A stretch of 25,430 nucleotides of DNA from Moheibacter sp035515075 (GTDB lineage: Bacteria; Bacteroidota; Bacteroidia; Flavobacteriales; Weeksellaceae), in the NCBI GenBank assembly GCA_035515075.1, contig DATJBZ010000025.1, positions 1 through 25,430 of the forward strand. Direction: 5' to 3'. Both the position numbers and the translations under genes were made by a program. The stretch's first letter is position 1. Each line of letters begins with the position of its first letter. The notes beneath the pieces are model-generated. The model was not told the origin of the DNA. It made no database searches and saw nothing but the letters and a program-made list of their open reading frames with translations. Positions 23,989-25,430 of this stretch are shown here, piece after piece.

Positions 23989-24963
23989 ATGTCAAGAGTT
24001 TTAACCGGAGTTCAGGCAACAGGGACGCCTCATTTGGGCAATATTTTGGGCGCAATTTCACCCGCCATTGAAATGGCCAATGCCTCAAATGCACCTTCTT
24101 TTATCTTCATTGCAGATTTACATGCATTGACCCAAATCAAAGATGCAGAAGTGCTCAAGCAAAACACCTATGAAGTAGCGGCTACATGGCTTGCTTTGGG
24201 GTTGGATACCAGCAAAGCAGTTTTTTATCGACAGTCAGATGTACCACAAGTCACAGAGTTGTCTTGGTATTTGATGAATTTTTTCCAATACCAACGATTG
24301 ACCTTGGCGCATTCGTTCAAAGACAAACAAGATTATTTGTCAGATGTCAATGCAGGTTTGTTTACCTATCCTATTTTAATGGCGGCAGACATATTGATGT
24401 ACGATGCGGATGTGGTGCCAGTAGGGAAGGATCAATTGCAACATCTTGAAATTACAAGGGATGTTGCGGAGCGTTTCAACAACCAAATGGGTGAGACCTT
24501 TGTGTTACCCCAAGCGAAAATCAATGAAGAAGTGATGTTGGTGCCTGGAACGGATGGTTTCAAAATGAGCAAGTCAAGGAACAACTTTATCAATATCTTC
24601 TTGCCTGAAAAACAGTTGAAAAAACAGATCATGTCGATTGAAACAGACAGTACGCCTTTGGAAGAGCCCAAAAATCCAGAGACCGATCATGTTTTTGCTT
24701 TGTACAAATTGTTGGCATCTCCTCAGCAAATTGAAGAAATGAGACAAAATTATTTGAATGGAGGCTATGGTTATGGCCATGCGAAGACGGCGCTTTTTGA
24801 ATTGATTTTGGAGAAGTACGGTGCTGCCCGAGAGAAGTTTGATCAATTGATGAGTGACACCGCTGTTTTGGATCAATTTCTTGAAACAGGCGCTGCGGCT
24901 GCCAGTCAAGTAGGAAGTGAGGTGCTCAGTAGAGTAAGAGCGAAGTTGGGTTTAAAAAAATAA
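23989..24963 (+). CDS. trpS: Tryptophanyl-tRNA synthetase
   Basis: Charges tRNA-Trp. 324 residues, the usual bacterial length. The first signature is GTPHLGN (Thr13-Asn18, HIGH-type), the second KMSKS at 192-196; the GVQATGTPHLGN start, DLHALT and QLQHLEITRD are family hallmarks. The ATG at 23989 gives the standard short N-terminus. Co-directional with the DUF3817 gene before it and 5 bases from the 77-residue gene after it. Confidence 0.97.
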   Translation: MSRVLTGVQATGTPHLGNILGAISPAIEMANASNAPSFIFIADLHALTQIKDAEVLKQNTYEVAATWLALGLDTSKAVFYRQSDVPQVTELSWYLMNFFQYQRLTLAHSFKDKQDYLSDVNAGLFTYPILMAADILMYDADVVPVGKDQLQHLEITRDVAERFNNQMGETFVLPQAKINEEVMLVPGTDGFKMSKSRNNFINIFLPEKQLKKQIMSIETDSTPLEEPKNPETDHVFALYKLLASPQQIEEMRQNYLNGGYGYGHAKTALFELILEKYGAAREKFDQLMSDTAVLDQFLETGAAAASQVGSEVLSRVRAKLGLKK

Positions 24964-24968
24964 GACAA

Positions 24969-25202
24969 ATGCAGACCGTTGAAATCAATGCCGATGCTTT
25001 TTTTAATCTATTGAAATCACATGGCGTATCTATGTGGGACTTGTTTGAAAAAATGATCGATGGAGAAGAAAGGCAGTTACTGTTCCTGAATTCTGAAGAA
25101 AAAGTGATTGCACATTATGTTTTACCGGTAACTATAGAATTGCTCAGGGCCGATAAAGAACACTTTCATGAAGCTTTGTACGCAGCGTTATCTAAGGACT
25201 GA
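24969..25202 (+). CDS. Unknown 77-residue protein coupled to trpS
   Basis: A short soluble protein (no signal, no membrane segment) starting MQTVEINADAFFNLLKSHGV. Predicted helical, with Leu/Phe-rich amphipathic stretches and an acidic middle (MIDGEERQ). It begins 5 bases after the trpS stop, so it is probably co-translated. No family recognised. Acceptable codon use and tight spacing speak for a real gene. Confidence 0.6.
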   Translation: MQTVEINADAFFNLLKSHGVSMWDLFEKMIDGEERQLLFLNSEEKVIAHYVLPVTIELLRADKEHFHEALYAALSKD

Positions 25203-25230
25203 TGAAAGATTCAAAACACTTTTTCGTCTA

Positions 25231-25252
25231 ATCTGTTTGCTTACAAACGGAT
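25231..25252. terminator. Weak hairpin after the trpS unit
   Basis: ATCTGTTTG pairs with CAAACGGAT (one T-G pair) around CTTA. There is no T-run after it, so it is at best a weak terminator; it separates the trpS unit from the strong promoter downstream. Confidence 0.35.
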
Positions 25253-25295
25253 AGGGATTTATTGTCAAAATAAAGTAAAAATACTCTTGAATTAG

Positions 25296-25326
25296 TTTGC
25301 AGGAATAGAAAAGCTTTCTATCTTTG
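25296..25326 (+). promoter_or_regulatory. Consensus promoter, probably of an rRNA operon
   Basis: TTTG at 25296-25299, a 19-base spacer and TATCTTTG at 25319-25326: a perfect match to the Bacteroidota housekeeping promoter. The following sequence starts CACCCGCTTTGA, which I recall from flavobacterial rRNA-operon leaders, and can form a hairpin (25327-25335 with 25346-25353, one bulge). No coding frame follows before the window ends, consistent with a 16S rRNA gene just outside. Confidence 0.65.
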
Positions 25327-25430
25327 CACCCGCTTTGAATGAGAGAAGCGGTGTGAAGTTCGGCAGTAGAGATGCTGCGTAAGGATTGAAAGAAGGGGAT
25401 TAGAAAAGCTTTTAAAATAATTTTCAAATT
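25327..25430 (+). other. Leader of a stable-RNA transcript (start of an rRNA operon, inferred)
   Basis: About 104 bases downstream of the consensus promoter without a coding frame: a GC-rich hairpin at its start, a GCAG/CTGC pair near 25363-25378, then A-rich sequence. This fits the untranslated leader before 16S rRNA, including antitermination-like stems, but no rRNA sequence itself is visible. Confidence 0.45.

Noticed and set aside
1..25430. CRISPR array, tRNA genes or prophage
   Set aside because: No regularly spaced repeats, no cloverleaf-like sequence with a CCA end, and no phage structural or integrase gene recognised.

Overview
The window looks like a chromosomal piece of a Bacteroidota bacterium, most likely Flavobacteriales. 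Evidence: AT-rich DNA, almost no Shine-Dalgarno sequences, several promoters of the Bacteroidota type (TTTG, about 19-22 bases, TAnnTTTG), families typical of the phylum (DUF3667, zinc-ligand-poor TraR/DksA, LspA with an exported insertion, PASTA-RluD pair, type 2 IleRS), and a right edge resembling a flavobacterial rRNA-operon leader. Genus cannot be fixed from the sequence alone.

Layout. 1-139: the end of an insertion sequence (probably IS256 family) running off the left edge, with a 34-base perfect palindrome, abutting a host terminator. 210-5527, minus strand: exported DUF3298-type protein, uvrC, and a UvrD/PcrA helicase. 5644-8278: aroC (plus), convergent with oxyR (minus), which diverges from dps (plus); OxyR and Dps form a peroxide-defence pair. 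8350-11828, minus strand: a compact unit encoding a cbb3-type (C-family) haem-copper oxidase: a catalytic subunit with an unusual N-terminal extension, a fused CcoO/CcoP-like dihaem cytochrome c, and two small membrane proteins of unknown role. 12161-13396: a DUF3667 membrane protein (minus). 13746-15741: PASTA protein and RluD pseudouridine synthase (plus). 15820-18723, minus strand: a nitrite-respiration operon: copper nitrite reductase nirK, NirV-like lipoprotein, SCO copper chaperone, monohaem cytochrome c lipoprotein. 18989-23403, plus: ileS, a TraR/DksA-type regulator, lspA. 23641-25202, plus: DUF3817 membrane protein, trpS and a 77-residue unknown. 25296-25430: a consensus promoter and leader, probably of an rRNA operon beginning just outside the window.

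How it fits together. The two respiratory units (terminal oxidase and nitrite reductase) sit about 4 kb apart on the same strand. Their upstream regions share a near-identical 16-base element in the same orientation next to the predicted promoters, which suggests common control by oxygen, nitrite or NO. The nirK operon supplies catalyst, a copper-delivery candidate and a haem electron donor. No nitric oxide reductase is visible; the oxidase keeps the helix Tyr of O2-reducing cbb3 enzymes, so it is more likely an oxidase than a NO reductase.

The most interesting items are the oxidase's two uncharacterised small partners, the shared operator-like element, the swapped GXHH signature in IleRS (associated with mupirocin hyper-resistance in type 2 IleRS), and the insertion-sequence end with its outward-insulating palindrome.
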